DNA of 64,000 bases from Sclerodactyla briareus (GCA_026419785.1 JAODTK010005232.1:124001-188000); one strand, 5' to 3'. Shown: positions 26,901 to 41,900, counted from the stretch's first letter. Program-made: numbers and translations. Notes: generated from the sequence alone by a model not told the origin.

Positions 26901-29900
26901 ACAAGAAAAGAGTTGAAATGTTAAAAGTTGAAATGTGGTCAAATCGGCATTATATAGGTTTTCTATCTAATGGAAGCCAATGTGAACTCTTGCAGTAGTG
27001 CATGACATACCTCGATTCGGAATGACCATCCATAATGATACAACAAATGATTATCGGCTTGCCAGCGGGTCTGTTAATGTATTTCTTTAAGATGCACAAG
27101 AATAAACTACTGATGGACATCATTGACTGTACCTGTGAAGGCTGTGTTCTGCCCAGGATTACCATCAGATTTCATAGGCCTATGTAAATATGCTCGGGGT
27201 GGGAGTTAGCTCTGAAGTTTGCTTATATCTTGTATTCCATAGTGACGTTGGTTCATAGCTTCTCTTTGTTGACTTTTTTAAAATCTGGGCCCACATATCA
27301 TACCTCCAACTGTCTGGCAGCAGTGCGCTTGTCTGGGAGGCAGAAGTTATGTAGGATTTTTGCCCCACAGAAAATGATTTCGGTTGACACTGCTATTTTG
27401 CCAATGCAATCAAACCTCAACCATTTCTAATCTTTATAAGTCAAATAACTTTGGGTAAGGTAGTGGCAAAATATGCAGACCATTCAATCATGCATATTAC
27501 GTGATAGGTTCTTGATGCATTGAATCACAATGAAAATTAGGCCAAAATTGATTTCTCTTACATAGATGTCTGGGATATATTCACTTCATACTTATGTTGT
27601 AATTATAATGGTACAAGCTGAATGAAAAACTGGGTGTGCTGGCTGCTGATTGCGCTTGTTGGGGGGGGGGGGCACGACTGGTTTTCCATGAGCTGTCCTA
27701 CAGCATGTGCCATCCTGTAGCTAGTTCAGTATTTTCTTCAAATTTGGTTCACCTAAATTTAATGAGTCTGTGCTGTTCTTTGTTCTTGTTCTAATCAGCT
27801 GCCATATTTACAACAAACACTACATATGCATACAAAGAGGACCCATTCACCAATCAAACCTGACACGGCAAGTTTATCAGCCAGTCATCCAATCAGAAAC
27901 CTAATCACAAAGCACTAATGTTCTTGTTGTGCAAGCAATGTTCAACATTCCAGTTAGTACTGCGATCATTGTTATGAAAATGGAAACTGCATGTGCTCCC
28001 TCCATACTTATGTTGTAATTACAAATTCTACCTTCAACTGAAAGTTGGTGGCAACAAACTATCCCCATGTTCTCTAAGTATTGCATACTCAGCCTCTAGG
28101 CCATGAGCAAGTGACCAAGTATCGCAATTCACAATACGGGAGTCCCTGGTTCCGTAAAGGACGGTCATACCCACCCCTTAACAAATTCTATGTAAGCATT
28201 ACAAATGAGGCTGTGTATGACATTGTGCCGAAAGACAATTCCACTGTTCCACCACTGGGTAAGCACTGTGATGCTGCTAGTAACACCGGATAGTTAAAAC
28301 ATTATCTAACTAACTCACCGATGTCAATGTATTTGGACTCCAGTGGGGTTCCAATTGAATTGCACAAGACCAGGACATACTGTGGTGAAAGAGAAGAGAA
28401 TATAAAACAACAGCACCAATGGTGCTATCGCTCAAACGTGCACAATGTACCAGACGAATGTACAATTATATGTCAAATGTTCAAGATCATGAGGCCAAGA
28501 AAGACAGTTTCAAGCAATGGCCTATTGTGCCCCTGTAACAACCTTGACAATGATTTCATATAGCCGAAAATGTCTTATCAGTCAATGAACATTGTTGCTC
28601 ACTTTTTAACAGTCAAATCCATCCAAGAATGCCCAATGAGAGAGAAAGAGTAATTTCACACAATGGCCTATTGCACCCCTTGATACCTTGACCTTCAACG
28701 TGCACAAAAGAAGTCGATTAACATTGGGTCCAAGAAATGTTCCACCATCGAAGAATGACTGTTTTGCTTGCTTTTCATCAAATGTTACTATTTTAATTGT
28801 AACGACGCTATATGATGTTGCATCCAAAATCTGCAAACAAGCTGAAAAGAGCCCTCCAAAGGAACATTATAACATTTTTCAAAAATCTAATGTCCTTTGT
28901 AGGAGAGAGCCATTTTGAATTTTTATAGATAATGGCCTATATTGCCCATGACCTTTGACCCTGACTTTTACGAAGTCAACATGTCTCATGGGTCAATTAA
29001 CAATGTGTCCAAGTTTGTTCGACATCCTCACAGAATGACTGTTTGAGTAGAAAGGCTGTAAGGTATGACTATTCCATCATTATGATAAAGCAGAAGCACT
29101 GTAGGAGGAGAAACAGTTTGCTTGATTGCACGTGGTGGGCCCTCGGGCCCAAACTGGACCTCAAGTCCAAAATTCCTGAGAACCCTGAAGGTATGGCTAT
29201 TAGACCCTATAGACAAAACCAGCAGCATGAATTGTGCATCAAATTTGTGGAAGCATTTTGCCAGATTTAACATGATGGGCCCTCGGGCCCACATTGGGCC
29301 TTCAGCCAGAAGTTGGCAAACACCCCGATGGACCACTAACCGAGGAGAATTACATGTGATTTTAAAGAAAATCAATTGGTACAGTTTAAGTATGCATTTC
29401 AAGTACCATTGTGTGAAATTTCATAGAATGGCCTCGGGCCCATTGGGACTTGGTATTGAAATTCGAACCCCGCAAAAGGTATCGACTGTTAGACCATCAT
29501 TATGACTGAATGTCATAATGTGCACCAGAACTTGTTAAGAGGAGAAGCATTTTGCGTAATTCCACATGGTGGGCCATCGGGCCCACACTAGGCTTTGGGT
29601 TGGGTCCCGAATCCCTGGGCACCCTGAAAGTGCAGCTATTAGACCATCATTATGACCGAACATCAGCATGGTGCAACTAGATTTATAGGAGATACAATAT
29701 TTAACAGTATTTCATCTAATGGGCCCTGGGGCCAAATTCATTGAACACGCCCCATGGCCCTCTACCAAAGGCCATTACATGTAACTTTGGAGAAAATCAA
29801 TTGGAGGGGAGGAGAGCTTTTCAAGCACTATTGTGTAAATATAATAAACACATCCTGGGCCCAAGTCGGACCTTGGGAACAAAAATCCTGAACACCCCGA

Positions 29901-32900
29901 AGGACGTCTATGAGACCATCATTATGAAGCCGAATATTAGACTGTGCAACTAATTTGTTAGGAGGATACAAGATTTTGTTTGCGGGATTTCACATAGGAC
30001 CCTTTGGCCCCAATGGCCTGTGTGCTCAAAATTCTGAACAACCACATTGGAAACATAACATGTAACTTTGAAGAAAAACTTAAAGTCTTGGGAGAAGATG
30101 CATTTTCAAGTAGTACATGTGTTGAATTCATAAAATGGGCCCTCGGGCCCAAGTGGGGACCTTGGATTACAAAATTCCTGAACACACCGAAGGTACGGCT
30201 GATAGGACCATCATTATGATGAACATCGCACTGTTGCCACCAAAATTTGTAGGAGAGGTAGCATTTGCAGTTCTCCCACTATTGGCCCATTGGGCCCCTT
30301 TAATGCCATTTGACCCTTGGACCTTTAGGTGGTCAACGATAACCCAGTTATAGTCAATAACATGTGACCAGTTTGTGGCGAGATTCATCGAAGCACAAAC
30401 ATTCTGTGCCCAAAAAGCAAAAGTTTACAGACTGGATGGATGGATGGATGGATAGATAGAAGGTCGATAGATAGATAGATAGATAGATTAGAGATTGGAA
30501 GACATGGGCAACACAATAGCTCAACAAGCATAGCTGGTTGAGCTAAAAACAAATCGGGGTTTGGGGCATCTGTGAACCCTCATCGGACCATGCACCCCTC
30601 AATATGGTACCGAGTGTCTGGCATTTTACATAGTACGAGTTGAAAACCCCATCGCCCTTCTCTTTTTCCAGGGCTATGTGTACGTATGGCGAAATAAATG
30701 AGGTAATCAGTATTCTAACGTGTCAAGGAGATAAGACAATATAACCCATCCATACCAAACCTGGTGTAAGATGGTGCCACTGTAGCCATTTAGGTTGCAA
30801 TGTTAATCTAATGTGATGCAATGGAGCAAGCCGGATTGTATTAGTATATACAGATCACAAGTTACTTTCTTAGAATCCATTCGGTGTAATCAGGATTGCA
30901 TCTCAACCTCCCTAATATTAGGTGTTCTGCGGGCAGTCAATTATTATGAGGGGCACGTAACATGTGAGAGCATCAGCCAGCCCCAATCAAAAAGGCCAAT
31001 GATAGAGAAGCTCTGCAGGTGCGGCCGGCGAGTGAAAGTTATTGCATACATCATTAAACCACAGTCTACACCTATCAGCCAAGCCGAGCAACATAGTGGA
31101 GTTCAAGAACAATGGTGCTACAGCCAGACATCTTAATAACGTACCATGATGTTACTTTTTGAAAATAACTAGGATGAGATTAATCCACCTGACATAGTAG
31201 AGTCTAAAACTAATGCCTGCAGAGTTTCAAGCTATGGGGCAATATGTTTTCATGGAGTAAGAGAGGAACTGACATGCAGGTTTTCTTTCTTCATGGGCTG
31301 GTTACTTTTCAGGACAATTGACAACATTAGTGCCAAATGAAAATAGTAGAGAAGCTTGCAGGCAACAAGCTTAATATGACGACAAGTATTGCTATCACAA
31401 CAACCTTCTTTAGTCAGCTCAGAGAACACAGGACAACAATATCAGACAGCCTAATAAATGCCATCATGTAAATTAGGCTACCACTAACCTCCTGTCTAAA
31501 TGAAAACCCCACCTGATTAGAAACACAGGAACATCAGACTGAAGTTTTGACGAAAAAGTAATTATTCCATGCAGATAAAATGACCTCCTATGACTCAAAC
31601 GGATGATGACCATTGACTTGGAATCTTGAACATCCCTAAGTACCCTCTGGTTAACTGATGAAAATAACACATGCTACGATTATCTCAAATCATCTGAAAA
31701 AACCAGGGAAAGCATTTGACCCCCGAAAATGCCCTTTGGGTAAAAATATTCTTATAGATGATGCTGACCGTAGTGCTCTAGATGATCGCGGACCCCACCC
31801 CGTAGTGCTCTAGGGATGATCGTGCCGTAGTGCTCTAGAGATCGCTGACCGTAGTTCAGATGATCGCTGACCGTAGTGCACAGATGATCGATGACCGTAG
31901 TGCCTCTAGATGACGCTGACCGTCGTGCACTAGATGATCGCTACCGTAGGGCTTTAGATGATCGCTGAACGTAGTGCGATAGATGAGCTCGACCATAGTT
32001 GCTCCCTAGGATGATCGTATGACCGTATGCTCTAGATGATCGCTGACCGTGTGCTCTAGATGGAATCTTTGAATTTTTTTTTTTGTTTTGCTGACCTAGT
32101 ACTCTAGATGATCGCTGACCGTAGTGCTATAGATGACGATGACCGTAGTGCATCTGATGATGCGCTGGACCGTAGTGCTCTAGATGATCGCGGACCGTAG
32201 TGCTCTAGATGGATCAGCGAACGTAGTGCTAGATGATCGCTGACGCTGACCCCATTGCAGAAAACACCATAGCACCATGCTGCATCATGTGTTAGGCTAT
32301 GCACTGGCCACCAATTACCCCATAATTGGTATTTTTAGGAAAAAACCTAATGCTCTTCATTGGGAATAATTTGGCTTTTTTTCGCACAAGGCTCATCATG
32401 CTCTTCACACATAGCTTGTCCCATCAACTAATGGCTTTTGAGGAAAATAAAAAATGACCACTGTCAAAAACTAGATACCACTAGTCCATGATAACACTTG
32501 CCAAGTATCACAGTAATCCAACCTAATGAACTACTCAATAACGGCAGAAAAATCACCGAAAATTCTGTTTTACAATCCCCCAACCCCCTCTCTTATGACA
32601 TAAATGTTGTCACTTTGCTGGTGAAGTGCCACAAGAAATATGTTCAGTCTATACTATATATACCATACATTAAATGAGGCATGGCATATTGACTAACTTT
32701 CTCGAAAATCAATATTCAAGCTCGCAAAATTGGACCTCCATCATTGACGCAAAACTAATACATCATGCTATACTTATATAAATATACAGCATAAAAGGCA
32801 CATGGCAGTTGTGGCACATGTACTAACTTCTCGAACATCATTTTCAAGCTTGCAAAATTAGATCTCACATATAATGAGCAGTTAAAAACCCTCATTTACA

Positions 32901-35900
32901 ATATTATAAATTTTAGTGACAACTGGTATGTAACAGATTGCTTTAAACTAAATGCCAGCACAGGTGTGAAAAGAGGACATCTCAAAAAAGCCTGCACCAG
33001 ATTTAGAGGGATCTAGCATGTTGCTTGTACTGGAAGTCCAGTTCATCTTGACATGACCATTGGCCTTGGACGAGAATCCAACAAGCAGTCAAGCACCACT
33101 GTACTGCCGCTTGAAGAAGAGCACTTGGCAGTCAAACCAACTATCAACACCATTCAAATCACTTCCTTCCTCCATTTCGATGTTAAAGGCAGCTGCAGAT
33201 TTCTCTTTATTTCGCTCTATGGTGGCCTCAGAGCCAACAGTCAACAACATATACAGCAGGTCCTTAAATTACAGATGGATGGTTCCAAACCGATAACGAT
33301 ATTACACCGGCTCAGATTTACAGGAGGCTTGCGTCTATCCTCCTTGATTTTTGGGACTCTGCCGGTAATTGAGACGCTGACATTAGGTTTGTTTGGGTAA
33401 ATCCGGAGCACGACGACACTCTCAGTGATCACCGTGTGTATGCTCTGATGATGGTGAAGACGGAGCATTTTTCCCCCCACAAAATTCTCCACAGATAAGA
33501 TTTGCTTCCAGTCCCCATCTTTCACTTGAATATCAAATTCACAGGAAGAATGGCAGTGTAGCAAGCTGATTTACGGATTAGGCCCCTCGGTAGCGTGAAG
33601 TGCCTTGAAAGGCTATTAGGAAAAGAAAGAACAAACTGGAGATTTGTGTGTGGAAGGTAGGGGGGGGGGGTACTATTCATCTATTGATGGCAAATGAATT
33701 TTTTAAAGTCATAGGAGCAATTATACAATGGTGCTGTAGTCAAACCAACAAATTACCAGGACGAATGTACAATTTACATGTTAAATGTTCAAGATCATGA
33801 GGGCTAAGAAGGCAGTCCAAGCAATGGCCTATGCTGCCTTTGACAAAGATCTTCATATGCCAAACAGGTCTTAGCAGTCAATGAAACATTGTATCCACTT
33901 TAGTCCACATCCATCGAGAATGCCCAATTGAGAGAGAAAAGGCAATTTCACACAATGCCCGATTGCGCCCCTTTAATGACTCTGACCTTGACCTTCACAA
34001 TCACAGAAGGCAATGAACATTGGGTCAAGTTTGGCCAACATCCATTAAAGAATGATTGTGCTTTTTTATCAAAATATTACGGTTAATTCTATGACATAAT
34101 ATGATGCTGTATCCAAAATCGGCAAACAAGCTGAAGCATCACCAAATGAACATTATGACACCGTTTCAAGAAAGGCTGATGTACTTTGTAGGAGGAAGAT
34201 ACATTTTGAAATTTTATACCCATAATGACCTATATTGCCCTTGACATTCCAAAGTCAAAACAGTCGCATGGGACAATTACCAAGGTGTCCCAGGTTTGGT
34301 CGACATCCGTCACAGAATGACTTTTGGGGGCCTAAAAAGTTAATTGTTGACCCAATGGATAGAGTAGATGGCTATAGGGCCCATGCAAGTGGGTCCTTGA
34401 GCAAAATCCCATAGGTATGACCGATTACATCATGTGTTCAAGCATCAGAATGTAGGAGGAGAAACATTTGCGTGATTGCACGTAACGGGCCCTCGGGCCG
34501 AACGGGCACCAAGTCAAATTCCGGGGCCTGAAGGTACGGTACTAGACCATCAGGTATGACTGAACATCAGCACTGACTGTGCATCAAAAAATTTGTGAAC
34601 ATTTTGCATGATTTAACATGGTGGGCCCTTAGGGTACAACATTGGGACCTGCAGCCAGAAGTGCGCAAACACCCAATGGACCACTAAACCAAGGAACATC
34701 ACATGTAAATTTAAAATCAAATCAATTAGTACGTAATTGTGGGAAGGAGAGGAATTTCTTACAAATGGGTGACATTGCATGAAATGGCCCTCGGGCCCAA
34801 GGATAAAATCCTCAACCACCCCAAAAAAAAGTGCGACTGTTAGACCATCATTATGACCGCCCCCCCCACCCCACGAATGTAAGTAATGATGTGCACCAAA
34901 ACTGGCGAACAGGAAAAGATTTTGCATATTCCACATGGTGGGCCCTTGGGCCCACACTAGGTCTTGGGTCATAAATATCGGGGCACCCTGGAGTACGGCT
35001 TTTAGACCATAATTATGACGGAAAATCAGCATGGTGCAACTAGATTTGTAGGAGGAACAAGAACAGTATTTCATTATAATGGGCCCTAGGGCCAAATTAG
35101 GCCCTGGGCCCAAAATTCCTGAATAACTACAAGGAGCCTCTACCAAGGACCATTACAGGGTAACTTCGAAGAAAATCAATTGAAGCTGTGGGAGGAGATG
35201 CTTTCAAGAACCATTGTGTGAGATATCAGAAAAATGGCATCGGGCCAAAGTCGGACCTTGAACAAAAAAATCTGAACACCAAAAAATCCTGAACGACCCA
35301 CAGAGGTACGTCTATTAGACATCATTATGACCGAACATTCAGACACGATGCAACTAAAATTTGTAGGAGGTACAAAGGATTTTTTATTGGCTTATTCACA
35401 TAATGGGCCCTTTGCCCAAAATCCTGAACACCCACACTGGCCTTCTACAAAGGAACATGACATTAATTTGAAGAAAAATAATTGAAGCTTATAGGAGAAG
35501 AGATGCATTTTCAGTACCATTGTGTGAAAATTTCATAAAATGGGGCCTTGGGCCCAAGTGGGACCTTGGACCAAAAATTCGAAACCACCCCCGAAGGTAG
35601 GGTCAAGAATTTTCCGCATTGCGGAAAAATCGCGCGAAAATTGCCGGACTTCTGTATTATTTGAGTTTAAACGTGGAAAGCATGATCTGCCTTGAAAAGA
35701 AAAAAAACCCTTAAATTTAGGATAATTCCTCGAAAAATGCACAATATCACAATAAATTAAAAAATGGCAATCACGCGAGCCACATCGATGCTGCTGTAAT
35801 CCTGTACCATCCATTGATTCCATGTTGAATTCAACGAAAACAGCTTTTCATTATTCCGCATCTCGAAATGCTACGAACGTTGTGATAGGCAGTGCCGGTA

Positions 35901-38900
35901 AGTGCAAGCCACTAGCATCAGCATTCCGGCCATCCGTCTGTAGTGCTACGTGAACTCGTAACACCGGGGGCTTTGCCATTATTACATACAAATTTTGATC
36001 TATCGCCGAAACTGTGGCCGAACAGTTTTGTGCGCACTGCACACGATAACTGCTGACATGGATCAAGAACATTTCTAGTGTTACGTGTTACTTGTTATCA
36101 AGTTTGATTTAGACTGTCATTTCTAACGATACCGAATCACATCATGTGATTGCAAGGGCACGAGTGATCCACTGTTAGATTATTCCCGAAGAACCGAACA
36201 CGAGCGAAATGCACAGTTCTACTTAAATCGTGCATCAGGGATTAGCTCAAAGTCAGTGTGGCCATACGCTCAAATAACAGACATTTTTAAAAAAGCGGAA
36301 TAAATAAAGCGGAATTGGTCCAAAAAGCAGAACAAAGCAGAACTTTGGGACTTTTAAAAAGCAGAAAATTCTGGCACTCCCGAAGGTACGGCTGATAACC
36401 ATCACATATGACACCGAACATCGCACATGTGCACCAAAAATTTGTAGGAGAAGTAGGTTTTGCAGTTTTAAACCTATTGACCCATTGTGCCACTTTAATT
36501 CTTGAGGTGGTCAAAGACCAATCACCCCCCCCGTCAAAAAATATTGTGACCAAGTCTGGTCGAGATTCATCAAAGCACAAACATTTCGTGGCCCAAAAAG
36601 CAGACGACAGACAGGAAAGACAGATAGATCTATTAGATAAGAGTGACATGGGCATCACAATAGCTCAACCAGAATAACTGGTTTAGCTGAAAAAATCATA
36701 CTACAATACTACAATGAGAATAGATAGGAATGTAAAGGATATGAAAAGTTTATGGAAGAAACAAAACAAAAAATCTTCCAAGTTCAATACGAACATTATC
36801 AAACAGACAATAATTTGAAAGGTGGGATATTTTCGTGCGGAATATTACGTCAATTGCCCATGATGTACAATCCCCCCAATAATCGTTAGTAGAAACAGTA
36901 GTCATTCAGTCTTCAGTCAGTTATTAATTATACACATTATGTGTCAAATGTGAATATGAGGGTAAACCCGTAGCTAGCTGGGTTTTAACAACATGATTAA
37001 GGGATACTAGAGGCTCGTAGTGCTGCGATGGGAGTAGAATGATAACGAACGGTCTTAGCCAGGGATAGACTTGACATGTCCTATAGACTTTCTTTGGAGA
37101 GGACTGAATTTAACTAACGATTAATTAACTGTGATAAGGGCGTCTTTGGGTGTGACAGGTTCATGATAGAAAAACAGGGTTAACTGGGTACAAGGGAGGC
37201 TGTGTGGAGGGTAGCAGTCTTATAGTAGCTGTCATGGAGACTGCCCAGGGGATAGAAGTTATCCAGGCGTAGCAAAAGGTGTCTTGGCATGCAGTTACAC
37301 ACAGTTGGCCGGTTGGGGAAACTTTCCATGCTGTCGAGATCGAAATCCATCTTGCCTGTCCGACAGAAGACCCTATGGCCATCAAGGAATCTTGAAAATG
37401 GGTTTATACTTCCAAGTGAGTAGGTCATATTTTGTTCATATTTCAGAAGATTTGGGCGATGAGAAGAATATCTGGAATGAAAATTTATCATGAAGTTAGT
37501 AAGATCCTCTGTAGAGTGAGAGTGAATAAAAACAGGTATAGACAATTGTAGAATGTCAGTAATAAGTGGTGAGGCAGAAGACCAATGCGAGATATATGTA
37601 ACACAGGAACACAGAGAATTGTCGCAAGTAGGAAATTCATTCATCTGAACAATGAAAATATTTACGAATATATTACTCAATAGCTGTCTGGTGGTGTCCT
37701 CAGCTCGTGTGGCCAGAGTGCAGTGGTCACCAAAGCTGTTATGAGAGTAAAGTCCTCACATACTTACATTTCCTCGGTCAGAAAAGAATAAGGTGAGGGT
37801 TCACTATCATGTTGCAAACAAAGCAAATAGTAGTGTATCACAATCAAGTATATTCATATTTAAAAAATATAAAAAATGTTAGACAGCTATTTGTAGGAGC
37901 CTTTATTAAACCTATTCTACAACCCCAAAAGCCATCCGTTTTGCAAATACAAGGATTCTGATGGCTAATCCCAATACGTCCGCGGACTATTTATTTTTGC
38001 AATAACAAGTCAGCTGTTCGAGAACTAACACAACAATCGAATACTTGCTCCATTTGCTGCGTTTTAAGTAATCGCAGTACTTTTTGAACGCGAATGTAGG
38101 TTGCGTGAGCCTTTGGAAGTTTTGTTACACGCGCAGATCCGGCGTTTAGATACGCGCTCTTCGGAGGGCGTACCGCCTCAACTGGAATACAAACGAGCGA
38201 AACGGACGCGTTGCTCGTTGCATTGGAGAACGCCATGTCACACGCGCAGAACCCTCCGGTTCTGGCACGCGTGGTTTGTATCGCATCTCCGTGGAAATAT
38301 GCACAGCACGCACTGCTTACCTTTTGTGTATAGTACGCAATTGCAATCTTACTTCGGATGAAACCAACGCAATAGTTACCTAGTGCTTATTTACTGTTTA
38401 GGAATACAAAGATATAAATCTAGAGATATAGATATCTCTATAGTTGGATACTTCTTGATTTGCGGGTTGTCGAGTAGGAATAAACTAATGTACAGCAGGT
38501 CGACTTTACTGGTTCATAAACCAGTCTCGACTCTAGAATTGCTTAATAACAGCAACTCGGCTGCGCCTCGTTCGTCATTTACCTAAATTCATACTCTCGA
38601 CTGTTTATTCACAGATCAAAAGTATCCAGTTTGAAGTTTATCCCTAATCAATTGTCTCACACACAGTGGACATGCTACACGTTTGAATGAATCTGCACAG
38701 ACAAGGAGAAAAAGTGTCAGAAGCCCCACAATCTCATCTTATGAAATATATCCCCTACCTTGGAGATATTAAGAGTTTTACTTAACATCTCAGTCACAGG
38801 TGGAAGATTTTGAAGTAGGCAGTCTGGATGTAGCCTCAGACGGAAAACCAGATCCATCATCAAGTTGCAATAACTCTCCAACGCTTTGTCTGATGATTTT

Positions 38901-41900
38901 CAAATTTGCCAACATATGGATAGTTAGATAGATATATGGGATGGGTACAAGATATAGGTGTGGAGCATTGACTCAGAATGCAGCACAAAGCTGATTTTTA
39001 AAAGATCTTGCGCGTTGTAGAACATGGCGCTCGGCTTGAGATGAACCTACCTAGCTGCCATTTTAGATTTTGGGGGGCAAAAGTGTTTCCTACAAATTTG
39101 CACATCTTGGCTCATGGCACTCATTTGAGACGAACAGTCACTCTCAGCCAATGGGTTTCCAAAAGACAAGCCATATTGGATTTCCTGCAGAACTGACTTC
39201 ACAATTGGTGATTCAGCTGATATCATGTCAACCACTATTGCTTGATTATTGGATATACACACTGGTGTTTCACCCCCCAAATCAGGCGGTGTCTAGTTGC
39301 AAGCATGTCTAAAGCTATACCTCTGTTCAACTAGTGGGCACAGGGTTACAGTGGATTCGTCCCCTAACTCGTATGTTTATAGTATGGTTTCCCAAACCTG
39401 GGGTCGCGACCCAACTGGGGTCGTGCAGCAATTCTTGTGGGATCGCAGGTTGTTCAAAATATAAAAGAGCCACCAAGTGCTGTAGCTCAAACCACAGGGT
39501 ACCCAAGACGAATGTACAATTGTGGATTTAATGTTCAAGATCATAAGGCCAAGAGGCCGTTTCAAGCAAGAACTATTGTGCCCCTGTAAAAAACATTTGA
39601 CTTGATCTTATATGGCCAAAAAAATGTTTAGCCAGTTCGATAAACTTGTTACTCCGCTTAGTCTACACATCGGAAGAATGCCCATTGAGAGCGAAAGAGG
39701 CCATTCACAGTCGATGAACATTGGGTCTAAGTTTTGGTTACGACCATCAAAGAACTAGCATGTGCCGAGGGTAAACGCCGACATGTATATCCCCGCAGGA
39801 AATGGCTTTGTGAACCTGTATCTCCCTATAAATCATAAATGATAGATGCTAAACTTGCTAGGAAGCAGTGGGGATTGTTCGCAGTTGCTAAATTGCAAGT
39901 ACATATTTCTCAATAAACTTTATCCTCCTAAAGTGGGGTGGGAGAGGTTGTTTAGCAAGTTTGTCCTTTTTTAAATGGTCTCATAGGTATTTTAAAATTG
40001 TGCCTCATTGGTAATACTTGTCTTTTTTTTAAATCGTCTCATATTGAACAAAGTGATTAGAGCAGTATTCCATGAGATGGCTGTGGTACACCTATCCAAT
40101 GATGAATTACAAAAGCTGGATACTGTACACAAAAGTGTATAATACTAAAGCTACGGTGCACTCGCCAGCCCAGACCAGGGTCAGCAGGGGAACTGTTGTC
40201 AGAGTTTTTTTTTTCCAACTGCACTCAATCCAATATTTCAGAGGGGAGGGTTGTCTAATATATTTATAGGAGACACAATAAATCTCATTTAGGTGCACAT
40301 AGTAATAAGTGTTGCAATTCATTATTCAATTTTCTAAGGCTGTACTACTGCATTGCCTTCAATGTTTTTTTGTTCTCAATTCTATTCAGTTGTTTAAGGA
40401 GGAGGGGTGGTAGAAAATCATTTGTGAATTCTACTCCATTCTCTTGATGGTTATACATACTGCCTTTCATGGAGTTATTTTCATGGACAATGGGTTATAA
40501 ACTGTAATATACTTAAGGCTACTGACCATGACCACACCATGCCTGAATGCCATCAATCAGCGGGATGCTTAAAGGGTGATGCAAATCCCAGGGGCGATTT
40601 TTTATAGGGGGGGTAGGACATCATTGGGATTATAAAAAATGACCTGTGACAGTTACCAAAAACATGTCAAAAACAGTTACTAAGTGATGGAGTGATATAT
40701 ATAGAAACAGTGCACATTTTTTTAATATGGCCACATCATTGATGGTGGGTGTGGGGTGATTGGGGGGGGGGGGGGGTGGGGGTGCAGGCGAGAGGGGGAA
40801 ACAATCCAGATGGGGAATAGAGGAATTAGGAAAGGTGGATCTCAAGAAGAGAAGCAAGGGGGTTGCGAGGGGAAGTCAGGAAATTTCACAGCAGGATCAG
40901 AGACAAAGTTTATTAAAACTTGGATATTAACAGACAGAAAAATTATGTAACTAAATAGTAGTGTAATTTTAGCAACAAAACTGTCTGCCCATAGAACTTT
41001 CAGGACTTGAAATTCAAAGCTATGCTCCTTATCCTCAACACAGTTCAGACTGTTTTTGCTCTTTCATTAGATGTTACTGTTTTAATTCTAACAACAATAG
41101 ATGATGTTGCATCCAAAAATTGCCAAACAAGCTGAAAAGAAAGCACCTCGAGGAAAACATTATGACACAGTTTCGAGGAATCTAATGACTTTGCGGAGGA
41201 GGATACCATCTTGAATTTCTACATTAATGGCCTATGTCAGTATATTGCCCCTGGCCTTCAATGACATTTGGACCTGTCTCATGGGTCATACAGAGGTCAA
41301 TTAACAAGTTTCGGTAAGACATCTGTCACAGAATGACTGTTAGGAGCCAAAGGCAATTGTTGACCACTGAATAGAAAAGATTGGCTGTAGGGCCAAGTGG
41401 GTCCTGTGAGTCCTAAAATTCTTGGAAAGCCTGTAGGTAAGGCTATGGTCCATGTTTCATATTTATGTAAGACACTGTGCACCAAAATTTGTAGGAGAGA
41501 AACATTTTTTGCTGATTGCACTGATATCGGGCCCCTCGGGCCCATACTGGGCCTCGAGTCAAATTCTTGAGGAACCCTGATTGGTCAGTTAATCAGATCG
41601 TCATTATGACCACATCATCAGCTGGCCTGTGCATCCAAATTTGTAGAAGTATGTTGGCATGATTTAAAAATGATGGGGCCGCCCTATGGCTCACATTGTG
41701 ACTTGACAAGTTTGCAAACACCCCTGATGGACCACTAACCAAAGAGCATTCCATGTAACTTGAAGAAAATTGCATTGGAACGGTGGGAGGAGATGCATTC
41801 CACGTACCAAGCGTGAATTTCATCAAATGGGCTATCGGGCCCAGTCTGACCTAAGGACAAAACACTGAACACCCCAAAGGTGCGGCTATTAGACCATCAC

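Noticed and set aside
29028-29505. Overlapping frames of about 125 codons on both strands
   Set aside because: Lie in the tandem core of copy A and reflect the repeat unit, not a gene.
30813-31136. 107-codon plus frame
   Set aside because: No motif and no splice-bounded structure; treated as chance.
34613-35146. 177-codon minus frame
   Set aside because: Antisense reading of the tandem core of copy B; related but interrupted frames appear in the other copies, so there is no reason to think it coding.
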